Below, piece by piece: positions 40,115 through 50,897 of a DNA stretch of 64,000 nucleotides. Numbering within the stretch: position 1 is the stretch's first letter; the number at the start of each line of letters is the position of its first letter. The notes under the pieces are model-generated. The model was not told where the DNA came from and searched no databases. It was given only the letters and a program-made list of their open reading frames with translations. The position numbers and the translations under genes are program-made. The stretch lies in the NCBI GenBank assembly GCA_017483735.1, contig JAFUVF010000036.1:1-64000 (forward strand). Reading direction: 5' to 3'. Source of the DNA: Lachnospiraceae bacterium (GTDB lineage Bacteria > Bacillota > Clostridia > Lachnospirales > Lachnospiraceae).

Positions 40115-41512
40115 ATGAAACGGGACTTACTTGCGGATTTAAGAAATGGTGTCAAATTAGGGCTAAAGGAGCAGCTTGAGCTTATTATAAGGCTCTCAAT
40201 ACCGGGGATACTCGCACAGATTTCCACGATACTTATGGAATATATAGATGCCTCTATGGTGGGAAGGCTTACCCCCGAGGACTCTGCGGCGATAGGTCTG
40301 GTATCCTCCACTATATGGCTTTTTGGCGGGATAAATCTTGCGGCAGGAACGGGCTTTAATGTTCAGGTTGCCCATTATATCGGGGCAAATGATGAAAAAA
40401 AGGCAAGGCACATAGTTAAGCAGGGGCTTCTTGTAAGCTTTGCCATAAGCCTTTTGATGATGGCGTTGGCAGTGTCAGTGAGCGGCGTTTTGCCTTATCT
40501 TTTGGGAGGAGACCCCGCAATATGCGCCCGCTCCACGAAGTATTTTAAGGTATACGCCTTTGCCATGCCTGTAATGATGCTCAATTACCTTGTGAGCGGC
40601 ATGATACAGTGCAGCGGAAATATGAGGTTTCCAAGCATTATGCATATACTTATGTGCATAATGGATGTAATATTTAATATGTTTATGATATTCCCCACAA
40701 GGGAATATATGATATTCGGAAGCTATATAATCCTGCCGGGGCTTAATCTGGGAGTTACGGGGGCTTCCCTCGGAACGGTTACGACGACGGCAGTCGGAGT
40801 CTTCGTTATGCTGTTTTATTTGATCTTTGTATCTCCGTCGCTTAGGCTCAGGGATAGGGAGGGCTTGCAGATATCAAAAAAGGATATGACTCAGGCGGTA
40901 AAGATAGCAGCGCCCATAGGACTTGAACAGATAGTTATGTGCGGTGCGCAGGTGGCATCCACAAAGATTGTTTCCCCCTTGGGAAATATAGCCATATCAG
41001 CCCACAGCTTTGCGGTTACGGCGGAGAGCCTCTGCTATATGCCGGGCTATGGCATAGGTGCCGCAGCCACAACCCTTATCGGTCAGAGCATCGGAGCGAA
41101 GAGAGATGACCTCACCAAGCGTCTTGGGTGGCTCTGTGTTTTATTGGGGATGGGTGTCATGGCGCTTGCGGGAATATTTATGTATATATTTGCGCCTGAG
41201 ATGATAGGCATACTTACGCCCAACCCCGAAATACGGGCGCTGGGTACGGCAATCCTTAGAATAGAGGCGTTTGCGGAGCCGTTCTACGCAGCGTCGATAG
41301 TATGTAACGGCGTATTCAGGGGGGCAGGAGATACTCTGGTGCCCTGTATCCTCAATCTGTGCAGTATGTGGATAATAAGGCTTCCTCTGGCGGCGCTTCT
41401 TGCCGCAAGGATCGGCTTGAGAGGCGTATGGATTGCAATGTGTATAGAGCTTACATGCAGGGGGATATTTCTACTTGTCAGATTATATAGAAAGAAATGG
41501 GAGAGATTATGA
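40115..41512 (+). CDS. MATE family efflux transporter
   Basis: A 465-residue protein with twelve helices in two six-helix halves; the second half opens at ITAPIGLEQI-like sequence (KIAAPIGLEQIVMCG). It shares the DinF/NorM-family features VGRLTPEDSAAIGL and VCNGVFRGAGDT. It exports drugs or metabolites using a sodium or proton gradient. It sits opposite a membrane-bound XRE regulator, and its stop overlaps the start of the HD-GYP gene by four bases. Confidence 0.9.
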   Translation: MKRDLLADLRNGVKLGLKEQLELIIRLSIPGILAQISTILMEYIDASMVGRLTPEDSAAIGLVSSTIWLFGGINLAAGTGFNVQVAHYIGANDEKKARHIVKQGLLVSFAISLLMMALAVSVSGVLPYLLGGDPAICARSTKYFKVYAFAMPVMMLNYLVSGMIQCSGNMRFPSIMHILMCIMDVIFNMFMIFPTREYMIFGSYIILPGLNLGVTGASLGTVTTTAVGVFVMLFYLIFVSPSLRLRDREGLQISKKDMTQAVKIAAPIGLEQIVMCGAQVASTKIVSPLGNIAISAHSFAVTAESLCYMPGYGIGAAATTLIGQSIGAKRDDLTKRLGWLCVLLGMGVMALAGIFMYIFAPEMIGILTPNPEIRALGTAILRIEAFAEPFYAASIVCNGVFRGAGDTLVPCILNLCSMWIIRLPLAALLAARIGLRGVWIAMCIELTCRGIFLLVRLYRKKWERL

Positions 41513-44500
41513 AAGGGAAAATCTACAAAAATAGGGGAATAATAAGCCGCATAGGAGCAATGCTTCTCACTGCGGTATTTGTGGCAGGAGGTGTTGTTGC
41601 ATATTCGTCTACAGAGGCGATTGCGGCATCCCCCAGAAGAAATATATTGAAGGAGGGCTCCGACTATACCGCAATATTATATGATTCCACAAACGGTCTT
41701 CCCACCTCGGAGGCTAATGCAATAGCCCAGACGGAGAGCGGCTTTATATGGATAGGAAGCTATGCGGGACTTATACGCTACGACGGCACCAACTTTTACA
41801 GATATGATGCCAGTAGCGGTATATCCAGTGTAGTATCTCTTTTTGTGGATTCGAAGCAGCGTCTCTGGATAGGGACAAATGACAGCGGTGTCAGTGTATA
41901 CGATAAGGGAGAATTCCGTGCGTGGGGCAAGACTGACGGCCTCCGCTCCGCATCCATCCGCTCCATCACGGAGGATGAGAACGGCAATATCCTGATTGCA
42001 AGCACACAGGGGCTTGCGTATATTGACGAGGCAATGGAGCTTCATCTTGTAGACGATGCGAGAATAAACGGCGAATACATATATGAATTGAAAAAGGATA
42101 CCGCAGGGAACATCTTCGGAGAAACCAGCAAGGGCGCAGTATTTGAGGTTAAAAATCTGGGCGTGGCTGCATTCTATAATTCCTCTGATATAGGGGATGA
42201 AGTAATAAACAGTATCTATCCCGACCCCGACAATGCGGGAATCATATATATGGGAAGCGAGGGCTCCGAGATATATGTGGTGGACATTAACGCCGGAGGA
42301 ACTGTCCAAAATACCCTTAAGGCTACGGGGCTTACTGCGATTAATGCCGTAAGGCGCATAAACAACATGATATGGGTATGCGCAGATGACGGTATCGGAT
42401 ATTTTGACGAAAATGGCAGATTTAACATACTTTCTGACATCCCCATGAACAATTCCGTGGATGATGTTCTGGTGGATCATGAGGGAAATGTATGGTTTGT
42501 CTCATCGAGGCAGGGAGTACTGAAGCTTGTGCCCGACAGATTTACGGATATCAGCAATATTGCGGGGCTTGACCCGATGGTAGTCAATTCGACATGTATA
42601 AGCGGAGACAGTCTGTATGTGGGTACCGACAAGGGGCTTGTCGTGCTTGATAGGAACAGCTTTTCACAGAAACAAAATGAGCTCACAAGGTATCTGGACG
42701 GAGTAAGGATAAGGTGCATAAAGAAGGATGCGGAGGGCAATTTGTGGTTCTGTACCTATGGTGACACTGCGCTTACCTGCTATACGACCGTGGGAAATAT
42801 CGTAAGCTACACGCAGGAGGACGGACTTAGCTCAAACAAGGTAAGAACAATGGAGAAGCTGTCCGACGGAAGTATCGCCGTATCTGCTTCGGGCGGGGTC
42901 AGCATCATCAAAAACGGCATCATCTCCACCACCTATGATAACAAGGACGGGATATTCAACTCGGAGATACTTGCTCTGGCGCAGGATTCCGAGGGAAGGC
43001 TCTATATGGGCAGCGACGGCGACGGTATATATGTCGTTGAGAACAATGTGATATCGAGACTGGGTGTGGAGAACGGACTTACCAGCGAGGTTGTAATGCG
43101 GCTGAAATTTGATGAGAATGGCGTAATGTGGATAGTTACCTCCAATTCTCTCGAATATATGAAGGACGGTGTCATTACGGCGGTGGATACCTTCCCTTAT
43201 TCAAACAACTTTGACATATATTTCGACAAATACGACAGGGCGTGGGTGCTCTCCTCAAACGGCATATATGTGACGAGAGTGGACGAGCTCTTGAAGAATG
43301 AGGGGATAGAGTATACCCTCTATGATGTAAAGAGCGGGCTTCCGTATATTACAACGGCAAATTCGAGAAGCGAGATAGATGATGAGGGAAATCTCTATAT
43401 ATCCGGCTCCACCGGCGTATGTATGGTAAATATAGATGATGACGATTCAAATTCGGATTCCATAATCCTCACGGTGATGTCCGTGGAGGCGGATGATGAT
43501 ATTCTTACCGTGGAGAACGGGGAGGAGATTGATATCCCCTCCGGCTGCAAGCGTCTGACCATATACAATTATGCTCTTACCTACGGGCTCAACAATCCCC
43601 GTATAAGCTATTATCTCGAGGGCTTTGACGACGAGATAACATATACGACAAAGCAGGATATGGTGCCTGCAACCTACACAAACCTCGACGGAGGGCGCTA
43701 TGTATTCCATCTGAACGTGATAGACGACAGGACGGGCGAGATACAGAAGAGTCTGGAGATACCCATTATAAAAAAGATTGCCATATATGAGACGGCATGG
43801 TTCTGGGGAATAGTGGGCTTTGCCATGATAATCGGAACCGCCCTGATAATGTGGCTGTACGCAAAGAAAAAGACAGAGGCTCTGGAATTAAAGCGTGAGC
43901 AGGACAGAAAATTCATCAACCAGATTATTAAGACCTTCGCCAAGTGCATCGATATGAGGGATACAATGAACAGGGGACATTCCTTCCGCGTCGCATATTA
44001 CACAAAGCTTCTTGCGGAGGAGCTTGCGGCAAAGAGAGGCTATACCGAGGAGCAGATAAACGATTTCTACAATATTGCGCTCCTGCACGATATAGGAAAG
44101 CTTAGCATTCCCGACAGAATCTTAAACAAGGACAAGCCCTTGGATGATGATGAGTTTGAGATAATGAAGACCCACGCCGAGGCAGGGGAGAAGATACTTA
44201 AAGAGGTTGAGATCGTGCCGGATCTTGCGGTGGGCGCAGGCTATCACCATGAGAGAATAGACGGCAAGGGATATCCTCACGGGAAAGCGGGATATGAGAT
44301 ACCGGAGGTTGCCCGCATTATCGCTGTGGCGGATACCTTCGATGCAATGTATTCCACCCGCCCCTACAGAAAGCAGATGGAGCTTTCGGATGTCGTGGCG
44401 GAGATAAACCGTATACGGGGCACACAGCTTGAGGATGAGGTTGTGGATGCGTATATGAAGCTCTACGAAGCGGGAAAGTTTGACAAGAAAAACGTGGAGA

Positions 44501-44577
44501 AGAATGCGGGAACTGTATATGACGATTTGGGCGTGAAGGACAAGGATAAACCCAAGGAGAGCGAGGAAAACAATTAA
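41509..44577 (+). CDS. Propeller-sensor HD-GYP cyclic-di-GMP phosphodiesterase
   Basis: About 1022 residues from the ATG at 41509 (a frame open to 41497 is less likely). The N-terminal signal anchor is followed by ~600 residues of two-component-regulator-propeller repeats (units such as GLPTSEANAIAQTESGFIWI, GLSSNKVRTMEKLSDGSIAV), a Y_Y_Y-type sandwich (about 690-760), a membrane helix (near 770-790) and an HD-GYP domain with LLHDIGKLSIP (HD at 860-861) and HHERIDGKGYP (913-923). Instead of the histidine kinase usual in such receptors, this one ends in a phosphodiesterase. It should break down cyclic di-GMP in response to an outside signal such as a polysaccharide fragment. Confidence 0.9.
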   Translation: MKGKIYKNRGIISRIGAMLLTAVFVAGGVVAYSSTEAIAASPRRNILKEGSDYTAILYDSTNGLPTSEANAIAQTESGFIWIGSYAGLIRYDGTNFYRYDASSGISSVVSLFVDSKQRLWIGTNDSGVSVYDKGEFRAWGKTDGLRSASIRSITEDENGNILIASTQGLAYIDEAMELHLVDDARINGEYIYELKKDTAGNIFGETSKGAVFEVKNLGVAAFYNSSDIGDEVINSIYPDPDNAGIIYMGSEGSEIYVVDINAGGTVQNTLKATGLTAINAVRRINNMIWVCADDGIGYFDENGRFNILSDIPMNNSVDDVLVDHEGNVWFVSSRQGVLKLVPDRFTDISNIAGLDPMVVNSTCISGDSLYVGTDKGLVVLDRNSFSQKQNELTRYLDGVRIRCIKKDAEGNLWFCTYGDTALTCYTTVGNIVSYTQEDGLSSNKVRTMEKLSDGSIAVSASGGVSIIKNGIISTTYDNKDGIFNSEILALAQDSEGRLYMGSDGDGIYVVENNVISRLGVENGLTSEVVMRLKFDENGVMWIVTSNSLEYMKDGVITAVDTFPYSNNFDIYFDKYDRAWVLSSNGIYVTRVDELLKNEGIEYTLYDVKSGLPYITTANSRSEIDDEGNLYISGSTGVCMVNIDDDDSNSDSIILTVMSVEADDDILTVENGEEIDIPSGCKRLTIYNYALTYGLNNPRISYYLEGFDDEITYTTKQDMVPATYTNLDGGRYVFHLNVIDDRTGEIQKSLEIPIIKKIAIYETAWFWGIVGFAMIIGTALIMWLYAKKKTEALELKREQDRKFINQIIKTFAKCIDMRDTMNRGHSFRVAYYTKLLAEELAAKRGYTEEQINDFYNIALLHDIGKLSIPDRILNKDKPLDDDEFEIMKTHAEAGEKILKEVEIVPDLAVGAGYHHERIDGKGYPHGKAGYEIPEVARIIAVADTFDAMYSTRPYRKQMELSDVVAEINRIRGTQLEDEVVDAYMKLYEAGKFDKKNVEKNAGTVYDDLGVKDKDKPKESEENN

Positions 44578-44593
44578 CAGACTTACTGTTTGT

Positions 44594-46747
44594 TTAGCGG
44601 CTCCTCCTGTCATTCCTGCCTGCATAGTAGCGCTCCTTATCAGCATACATCATAGCGTCGGCCTCCTTTTTGACTGCCTCGTAGTCGGAATCGCCGGCGC
44701 TTCTGTATATGTATCCAATGGAGGAGCTGCGCCCCTTTTCGGTGATCAGGCGCTTGACCCTTTCTATTGCTTCGAGGAATTTGTCCTCGGTTTCAAGCAT
44801 GCTGTATGCCGCAAATTCGTCGCCGCCCATACGGAAGACCTTTTCCTTGGAAAATACCGATATAAGGGCATCGGCGACATCCTTTATCATCATATCTCCC
44901 GCCTCATGTCCCTCGGTATCGTTCATCTTCTTAAGTCCGTTTATATCGAACATCACATAGCCGTATGGCTTTTTGGTATCAAGCTCGGAAATTTCAAATT
45001 CATGTAACGCCCTGCGGTTCTTTGTGCCGGTCATCTGGTCATAGTAGCTGTATTGTATAAGCTTCTCCTGATTGTCCCTCTGGAGCATTATCTCGGAGAG
45101 GAAGTATTCAAGAAGCTGCATTATCCCGGAGATTTCCTCTATATTACTGGAGGGAGGATTATCCACGCCGAAGAATCCCGCATATTTCCCGTCTATCCTG
45201 AGGGGAGCGGTAACAAGGCTCTTGATGCCTTTGGGCTCGCAGATATTATAAATAATGGGATTTGTCTCCTTCCTGTCGGCAATATCCTGTATCATTACAA
45301 TGTTTGAACGCTCGTATTCATCGTAGAATATATCCACAAAGCCGTCATAGGGAACAGTCTCTATTGCAGGTCTCGCAGAAGCCTTTTTGACGCTCCACGC
45401 ATAGGTGTTTTTGTAGGTGCCGTCGCCGGCATCCTCGAATATATAAGTTCTGTCCGCAAGCAGCTCCTTCCCCAGATACTCAAGCATCTGCTTAATGGTG
45501 TCCTCCGGCGATTCTCCGGTCATGGAGTAGTGCATAAGGGAATTTACGAAGCTGTCCCTGCGGTTTGTACGTCTCTCCTGCGTAAGCCATCTTATAATCT
45601 GCAAAAACATTGTGGCTATGAATATAAAGAGACCGAAGCGTAAGAAGCTTCCGTTACTGTTCTTTGAGTGTCCGGACATCTGATACCTTATAAGGTCGAT
45701 AAGTCCGCCACCGGTAAAGAATGTGGCGCCGAATGCGAAATATGTAAGGTCGGCGGGAATCTCTCTCTCCTTACAATAACGATAGTTATTTATGAGTATT
45801 ACAAATACCAGGATTATTGTGATTATATATGCGGAGAAAAATATGGGCATCAAATTGTGCATATCTGTCCCGAATATGAAATGTATCGCAAATACGGAGC
45901 CCAGAGAAAGGGTTGTTGTCGCAAAGGCAATCAACGGATAAACCTTAGAGGGTCTTTTCGTAATGGAATTTATAAATACTATCATCGGATACAGCATAAG
46001 GGGGAGCAATGTGTAGTCTAACACTCTCAATGCATTTATTGAGCCAAGGAGTATTTGGGGCACATTTGTCTCTATGAGAGTCCATGCGCCTATAAGCGTG
46101 GATGCCAATGCCAGCGCAAGAAGGTTGTAGCCGTATTTGTTCTCCCTGTACATCCCGAAATGTATTATAATCACGGCAATGCCGAAGAATATTATGAGGG
46201 ATGACAGATAAAATGCCATTCCGTTTTGTCTGAATATCAGATAATAGAAGGTGCGGTTGTTGCTTATGACGGCATCTGAGAAGCGTCCGCCGCTCTCGCC
46301 CACGTAGGGAAGGAGCACCTCTATAGTGACGGTTTTGCCGGCATCTGAGGCAGTTAAGCTTATATTGTGATATACATCTCCGGTTCCGCTTCCGGTAAGG
46401 TTTTCTTCGGGATAGTAATCATATACCTTTACATCATCGAGATATAAGGAAAATCTTATATTGTGGCTTATCAGATTAAGCGACTCTCCGTAAGGAATCA
46501 CATCGGGAAGGATGTTTGAAAGAAGTATCCGTCCGTCTGCGTCGGAGGAGGGCAGCTTTTTTAAGGAAGCCTCACTTCCGTCCTGAGATTTCCAGCCCGA
46601 GGTAAAGCTCTGGTAGTGTTCATTTGGATAACCCTTAAAAACATCCTGAATATCGGTATAAAAAAGTACGTAAAATACAAGTGCAAGCAACATACCTGCA
46701 TAGATTATAGGCAAGAAAGATTTCCCAAACCTCTTTAAAAGCTTCAT
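44594..46747 (-). CDS. 7TM-GAF-GGDEF diguanylate cyclase
   Basis: About 717 residues from the start at 46747, where the sequence MKLLKRFGKSFLP begins a typical membrane anchor; a frame open to 46798 is the alternative. It has an N-terminal helix, an extracytoplasmic beta-rich domain (about 30-175, 7TMR-DISM-like), seven helices (about 180-380), a GAF-like domain (about 410-545) and a GGDEF domain with intact GGDEF in VFRMGGDEFAAYS. It makes cyclic di-GMP and is convergent with the HD-GYP gene, a matched synthesis and breakdown pair. Its stop is 17 bases from that gene's stop. Confidence 0.88.
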   Translation of the reverse strand: MKLLKRFGKSFLPIIYAGMLLALVFYVLFYTDIQDVFKGYPNEHYQSFTSGWKSQDGSEASLKKLPSSDADGRILLSNILPDVIPYGESLNLISHNIRFSLYLDDVKVYDYYPEENLTGSGTGDVYHNISLTASDAGKTVTIEVLLPYVGESGGRFSDAVISNNRTFYYLIFRQNGMAFYLSSLIIFFGIAVIIIHFGMYRENKYGYNLLALALASTLIGAWTLIETNVPQILLGSINALRVLDYTLLPLMLYPMIVFINSITKRPSKVYPLIAFATTTLSLGSVFAIHFIFGTDMHNLMPIFFSAYIITIILVFVILINNYRYCKEREIPADLTYFAFGATFFTGGGLIDLIRYQMSGHSKNSNGSFLRFGLFIFIATMFLQIIRWLTQERRTNRRDSFVNSLMHYSMTGESPEDTIKQMLEYLGKELLADRTYIFEDAGDGTYKNTYAWSVKKASARPAIETVPYDGFVDIFYDEYERSNIVMIQDIADRKETNPIIYNICEPKGIKSLVTAPLRIDGKYAGFFGVDNPPSSNIEEISGIMQLLEYFLSEIMLQRDNQEKLIQYSYYDQMTGTKNRRALHEFEISELDTKKPYGYVMFDINGLKKMNDTEGHEAGDMMIKDVADALISVFSKEKVFRMGGDEFAAYSMLETEDKFLEAIERVKRLITEKGRSSSIGYIYRSAGDSDYEAVKKEADAMMYADKERYYAGRNDRRSR

Positions 46748-46846
46748 AAAATTGATTTTACTATTTATTTCACAAACGGTCAATAATTTAATCGACAATG
46801 GGAAACAGGAATGATATCATATTAGCATAGGTTAAAGGAGCGATAT

Positions 46847-49285
46847 ATGAAGAGTATTGATGAGATTTTGAAGGAGCTTGATGCGATATACGAGAAAAAT
46901 CAGGGTAAGGATGCCGAGGCGCTGATGCTTGGATACCTTGACGAAGCAAGAGCTGAAGGGGAAAAGAGCATAGAGCTGCAGCTTTTAAACGAGCTTATAG
47001 GATTCTACAGGGAGGCTTCGAGAGTGGAGGATTCCTACAGGGTAAGCAGGGAAGCTGTAGAGCTGTCCCTTGATATGGGGCTTTCAGGGACAATTCCCCA
47101 TGCCACCACGCTTTTAAACGTGGGCGGAGCCTACAGGGCAGCAGGGAACGAAGCTGAGGCACTGGAGTTTTACAATGCGGCAGGGGAGATATATAAAAAC
47201 GAGCTTTCCGAGGATGATCTGCTCATCGCAAGCCTCGAAAACAATATAGCGCTTGTGTATCAGGAGCTGGGGGATTTTGTGCAGGCAAAGGAGCACTTAA
47301 AAAAGGCGCTTTCGGTGGTAAGAAGGGCAGGAAGATACTTTGAAACGGCGGTGTCCCTGTCAAACCTTGCAGCGACCTGTCTGGAGCTTGATGATTTGGA
47401 GACGGCAGGAGAATATGCAAAGGAAGCGGTTTCCATATTTGAGGACAAAAATGTTGTGGATGCCCACTATTGCGCAGCGCTTTCATCCCTTGCCACTTAT
47501 CGCTACAGAAAGGGAGAGTATGAGGCTGCCGCCGGGCTTTTTGAAAAGGCTATGGGAATAATGGAGCAGGTGCTTGGAAGAAACGAGCAGTACAACAGAT
47601 TAAAGAGCAATATGGAGATGTGCAGGGAAAAGGCAAGGTTAAGCACCGAAGAGGGCGTGAGACAGGATATGGCTTTGAACGAAAATGCCAGGCTTTGCGG
47701 TCTTGATATATGCCGCCTGTATTATGAAGAGTACGGGCGTCCCATGATAGAGGAAAAATTCCCCGAATATGCGGACAGGATTGCAGTGGGTCTTGTGGGC
47801 GAGGGGAGTGACTGCTTCGGTCTGGATGATGAATATTCAAGGGATCACGATTGGGGACCGTCCTTTTGTATGTGGGTTTCCGAAGACACTTACGAAAAAA
47901 CAGGAGAGAAGCTTAAGGAGGCGTATAATGAGCTTCCTCTTGAATTTATGGGCTATAAGCGCACTGTCAGTCCAAATGGGCGGGACAGAAGAGGGGTGTG
48001 TATTATAAGCAGATTCTATGAACGCCTTGTGGGTGCGACAGAATACGAAAAGATTGACTGGAGAAGTGTATCCGACAGTCAGTTGTCCGCATCGGTCAAC
48101 GGAGAGGTTTTCAGGGATGATGAGGGCATATTTACGGAGTTTAGGGAGAAGCTTATGAAGGGCTACCCCGAGAATATCAGATATTTGAAGCTTGCGGAGG
48201 CGGCATCCCTGTATTCACAGAATGCTCAATACAATTATTTCAGAATGTTAAGGCGGCGTCAGGGCATTTCGGCAAAGCTTGTGCTCTCTGAGGGAATCAA
48301 AAACGCATTGAAGCTCTATTGCTATATGGAGAATATTTATCCAATACACGATAAATGGCTCTACAGCTATGTGGAAGCCCTTGAGGGTAATCATTTTGAC
48401 GAAGATAAGGGAGAAACCCTGATAGCCCTCATAAATCAGCTTTCCTACGGGGCAAATCGCCTTGCGGATGATATAACAAAGAGCGATGTGGACGAATATG
48501 TATTTACCGATGAGGGCTTCGAAGCGTTTACGGCACAGGTAAAGAGCCTCACGGAGGCAATCGGAGCGTATTTTTCGGAGGAGCTCTACAGACGCAGCAT
48601 CATATCCGACGTGGAAACCTATCTTGATTATCATGCGGATGAGCTTGTCAAAAAGTCGTCGATTGCAATGCTTACGGAAGAGGAGCTTGCGGAGGAGATT
48701 GCAAGGTACGAATTTAAGGCATTTGACAAGGTTCAGAATGAGGGAGGAAGAGCCTATTGTCAGGACGACTGGCCCACCTTCCGCATTATGCGCATGAGCC
48801 AGTATCTTACCTGGAACCGCACAATGCTTATGCAGTATTGGTACGATTTCGATAGGGAATACAATCTGGGACACAATCTCATCACGGAAAAATACGGGCG
48901 CATGGAGGAGAGCACCACTCCCGACGAGTACGACAGGATAAAGGAGAATTTTCCAGAGTTAAGCGATGAAAAGAAGGCAGTAATAGAAGGCATTGTCTCT
49001 ATACAGGTAAAATGGATGGAGGAGTTTTCAAAGGATTATCCATATCTTTCCGCAAACGCCCGCACCATAAGAACAGCGGAGGATGAGCTTTACGACACCT
49101 CCTACGAAACCTATTTGAGGGGGGAAATCAGCACGTATTCCGACAAAATGCTGCAATTGTACGGAGTATTTATCGCAGATTATGTGCGGGACGGAAGGAA
49201 TCTCGCAAGGGACACCATATTCAACAGCGTAAAGCTGTACGGCTACAAGACATTGGAGGATGCGGAGCATTTTTACTCGCTTTGA
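46847..49285 (+). CDS. TPR and DUF4037 domain protein
   Basis: An 812-residue cytoplasmic protein. Residues about 1-270 hold tetratricopeptide-type helical repeats (LLNVGGAYRAAGNEAEALEF, IALVYQELGDFVQAKEHL, SLSNLAATCLELDDLETAG). From about 290 comes a DUF4037 region, with the nucleotidyltransferase-like GLVGEGSDCFGLDDEYSRDHDWG. The last 250 residues are helical. DUF4037 has no proven activity; the DxD-like region suggests nucleotide transfer. AAAGGAG precedes the start. Confidence 0.8.
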   Translation: MKSIDEILKELDAIYEKNQGKDAEALMLGYLDEARAEGEKSIELQLLNELIGFYREASRVEDSYRVSREAVELSLDMGLSGTIPHATTLLNVGGAYRAAGNEAEALEFYNAAGEIYKNELSEDDLLIASLENNIALVYQELGDFVQAKEHLKKALSVVRRAGRYFETAVSLSNLAATCLELDDLETAGEYAKEAVSIFEDKNVVDAHYCAALSSLATYRYRKGEYEAAAGLFEKAMGIMEQVLGRNEQYNRLKSNMEMCREKARLSTEEGVRQDMALNENARLCGLDICRLYYEEYGRPMIEEKFPEYADRIAVGLVGEGSDCFGLDDEYSRDHDWGPSFCMWVSEDTYEKTGEKLKEAYNELPLEFMGYKRTVSPNGRDRRGVCIISRFYERLVGATEYEKIDWRSVSDSQLSASVNGEVFRDDEGIFTEFREKLMKGYPENIRYLKLAEAASLYSQNAQYNYFRMLRRRQGISAKLVLSEGIKNALKLYCYMENIYPIHDKWLYSYVEALEGNHFDEDKGETLIALINQLSYGANRLADDITKSDVDEYVFTDEGFEAFTAQVKSLTEAIGAYFSEELYRRSIISDVETYLDYHADELVKKSSIAMLTEEELAEEIARYEFKAFDKVQNEGGRAYCQDDWPTFRIMRMSQYLTWNRTMLMQYWYDFDREYNLGHNLITEKYGRMEESTTPDEYDRIKENFPELSDEKKAVIEGIVSIQVKWMEEFSKDYPYLSANARTIRTAEDELYDTSYETYLRGEISTYSDKMLQLYGVFIADYVRDGRNLARDTIFNSVKLYGYKTLEDAEHFYSL

Positions 49286-49286
49286 G

Positions 49287-50897
49287 ATGAGGATATTTGA
49301 GGATAAAAGGTTAAAATACACAGCGCTTATTCTGATAACGCTATTTGCCGCAATTATCAGGCTAATTTGGCTTGACAGGCTTCCCTGCGGAATTGCGGAG
49401 GATGAGGCATATGCGGCATACAATGCTTACGGGCTTATGACGGAGGGGATGGACAGCTGGGGCTATCGTTATCCAGTATATTGTACCGCATGGAGTGATG
49501 GGATGAATGCCTTGTATTCATATCTTGTGATTCCTTTTTTTATGCTGTTTGGGATTAATATCTTCGCCTACAGATTTTTGCAGGCGCTATTGGGTATAAT
49601 ATGCGTGCCGGTCGCATTTCTTGTGGGAAAGGAATATGAGGATGAGCGTTTCGGAGTTTTTTTGGCCTTTGTCACGGCGATTAATCCGTGGCAGATCGTA
49701 AATAACAGATGGGGGCTTGAATCAAACCTTGCGCCGGGACTTACGCTTATTGCGGTATATTTTTTCATAAGGGCTTTAAAAAATGACGGCTGGCAAAGGC
49801 TGTATCTGATTTTTTCGGCGTTCTTTTTCGGACTTACTCTCTATGCGTATGCCTTCACATGGCTTATAATCCCTCTTTTCCTGCTCCTATGCGTAAGCCT
49901 TTGGCATAAAAGGCTTGGGATAAATGGATACACTATAGCTTCGGCAGCCTTGCTTTTCTTTATGGCGCTCCCCTTAGTTTTGTTCATATTGGTAAATAAG
50001 AATATCCTTCCGGAAATCAGCACGGCCTTCATATCAATCCCCAAAATGATAGGCTTTAGGAGCGAAGAATTAAGCCCCTTAAACTATTTTCATAATTTCA
50101 TGGATATGGTAAAGCTTTTGATATTTCAGAGGGATTATTTTAGTCAATATATAAGCAGCAAGGCAGGGCTTTTTCACAAATTTACCACACCCTTTTATAT
50201 TTTCGGGATAATAAGCTGCATATATCAATGGATTAAAACTAGAAAAGATAAAACCTTTAGGGTAGAATATATAATGCTCCTGTGGCTTTTTGCTGCGCTT
50301 ATGGTATGCGGGGCGAAGACGCAGGTTTCAACGATACATTTCAATATGGTAATGTTTCCGTTATTATTTTTTTCGGCATATGGAATACATAGGTTTTGCA
50401 AGCTTGTGGAGAGCAGGTGGGCGTTCGCCTTCTGCATATTGTTTTACTGCGTCTCCTTTGTCTTTTTTGCAAGGGACTATATTGAGGACAAGGCTACTCT
50501 TGCAGGAACCTTCTATGGGGACGAGGCAGATGAGGTTTTGGATGAGGCGGAGAGGATTTCGGATATATGGGGAGAGAGCGGACGGATAGAGATAGTGAGC
50601 CGTCTTGATATAAATTACAGTATTCTTATGTGGAGGCTCCTTCCTCTTCCGTCGGATTTTTCTAAGAATGCCGTATATGCTTACGGGAGAGAGAATAAGG
50701 ATTGGTTTTATCTGGACAGCTTTGCAAATTACGGCTATCTTGATGTGGAAAGTCCGGGAAAAATAGATGAAGCGGAATGCAGGAATTTAAAAAACACCGT
50801 GTTCATATTAAAGCACAGCTTCGATAAGCGCTTCGAGGATATGGGATATACAGTGGAGCACGTAAATTCTACTTATTCCGTCGCTTATTTAGAATAG
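49287..50897 (+). CDS. GT39/ArnT-like membrane glycosyltransferase
   Basis: About 536 residues from the ATG at 49287, right after the previous stop; an in-frame ATG at 49260 would start against GGAGG and is less likely. The first loop RLPCGIAEDEAYAAYNAY carries the acidic pair of GT-C enzymes, followed by about ten helices and a C-terminal extracytoplasmic domain of about 110 residues. It probably transfers a sugar from a polyprenyl carrier to lipid, protein or polysaccharide. Its last 29 bases overlap the next gene, on the other strand. Confidence 0.75.
   Translation: MRIFEDKRLKYTALILITLFAAIIRLIWLDRLPCGIAEDEAYAAYNAYGLMTEGMDSWGYRYPVYCTAWSDGMNALYSYLVIPFFMLFGINIFAYRFLQALLGIICVPVAFLVGKEYEDERFGVFLAFVTAINPWQIVNNRWGLESNLAPGLTLIAVYFFIRALKNDGWQRLYLIFSAFFFGLTLYAYAFTWLIIPLFLLLCVSLWHKRLGINGYTIASAALLFFMALPLVLFILVNKNILPEISTAFISIPKMIGFRSEELSPLNYFHNFMDMVKLLIFQRDYFSQYISSKAGLFHKFTTPFYIFGIISCIYQWIKTRKDKTFRVEYIMLLWLFAALMVCGAKTQVSTIHFNMVMFPLLFFSAYGIHRFCKLVESRWAFAFCILFYCVSFVFFARDYIEDKATLAGTFYGDEADEVLDEAERISDIWGESGRIEIVSRLDINYSILMWRLLPLPSDFSKNAVYAYGRENKDWFYLDSFANYGYLDVESPGKIDEAECRNLKNTVFILKHSFDKRFEDMGYTVEHVNSTYSVAYLE

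Noticed and set aside
41677-42480. Minus-strand open frame of 267 codons inside the propeller protein gene
   Set aside because: Antisense shadow of a well-supported plus-strand coding region.
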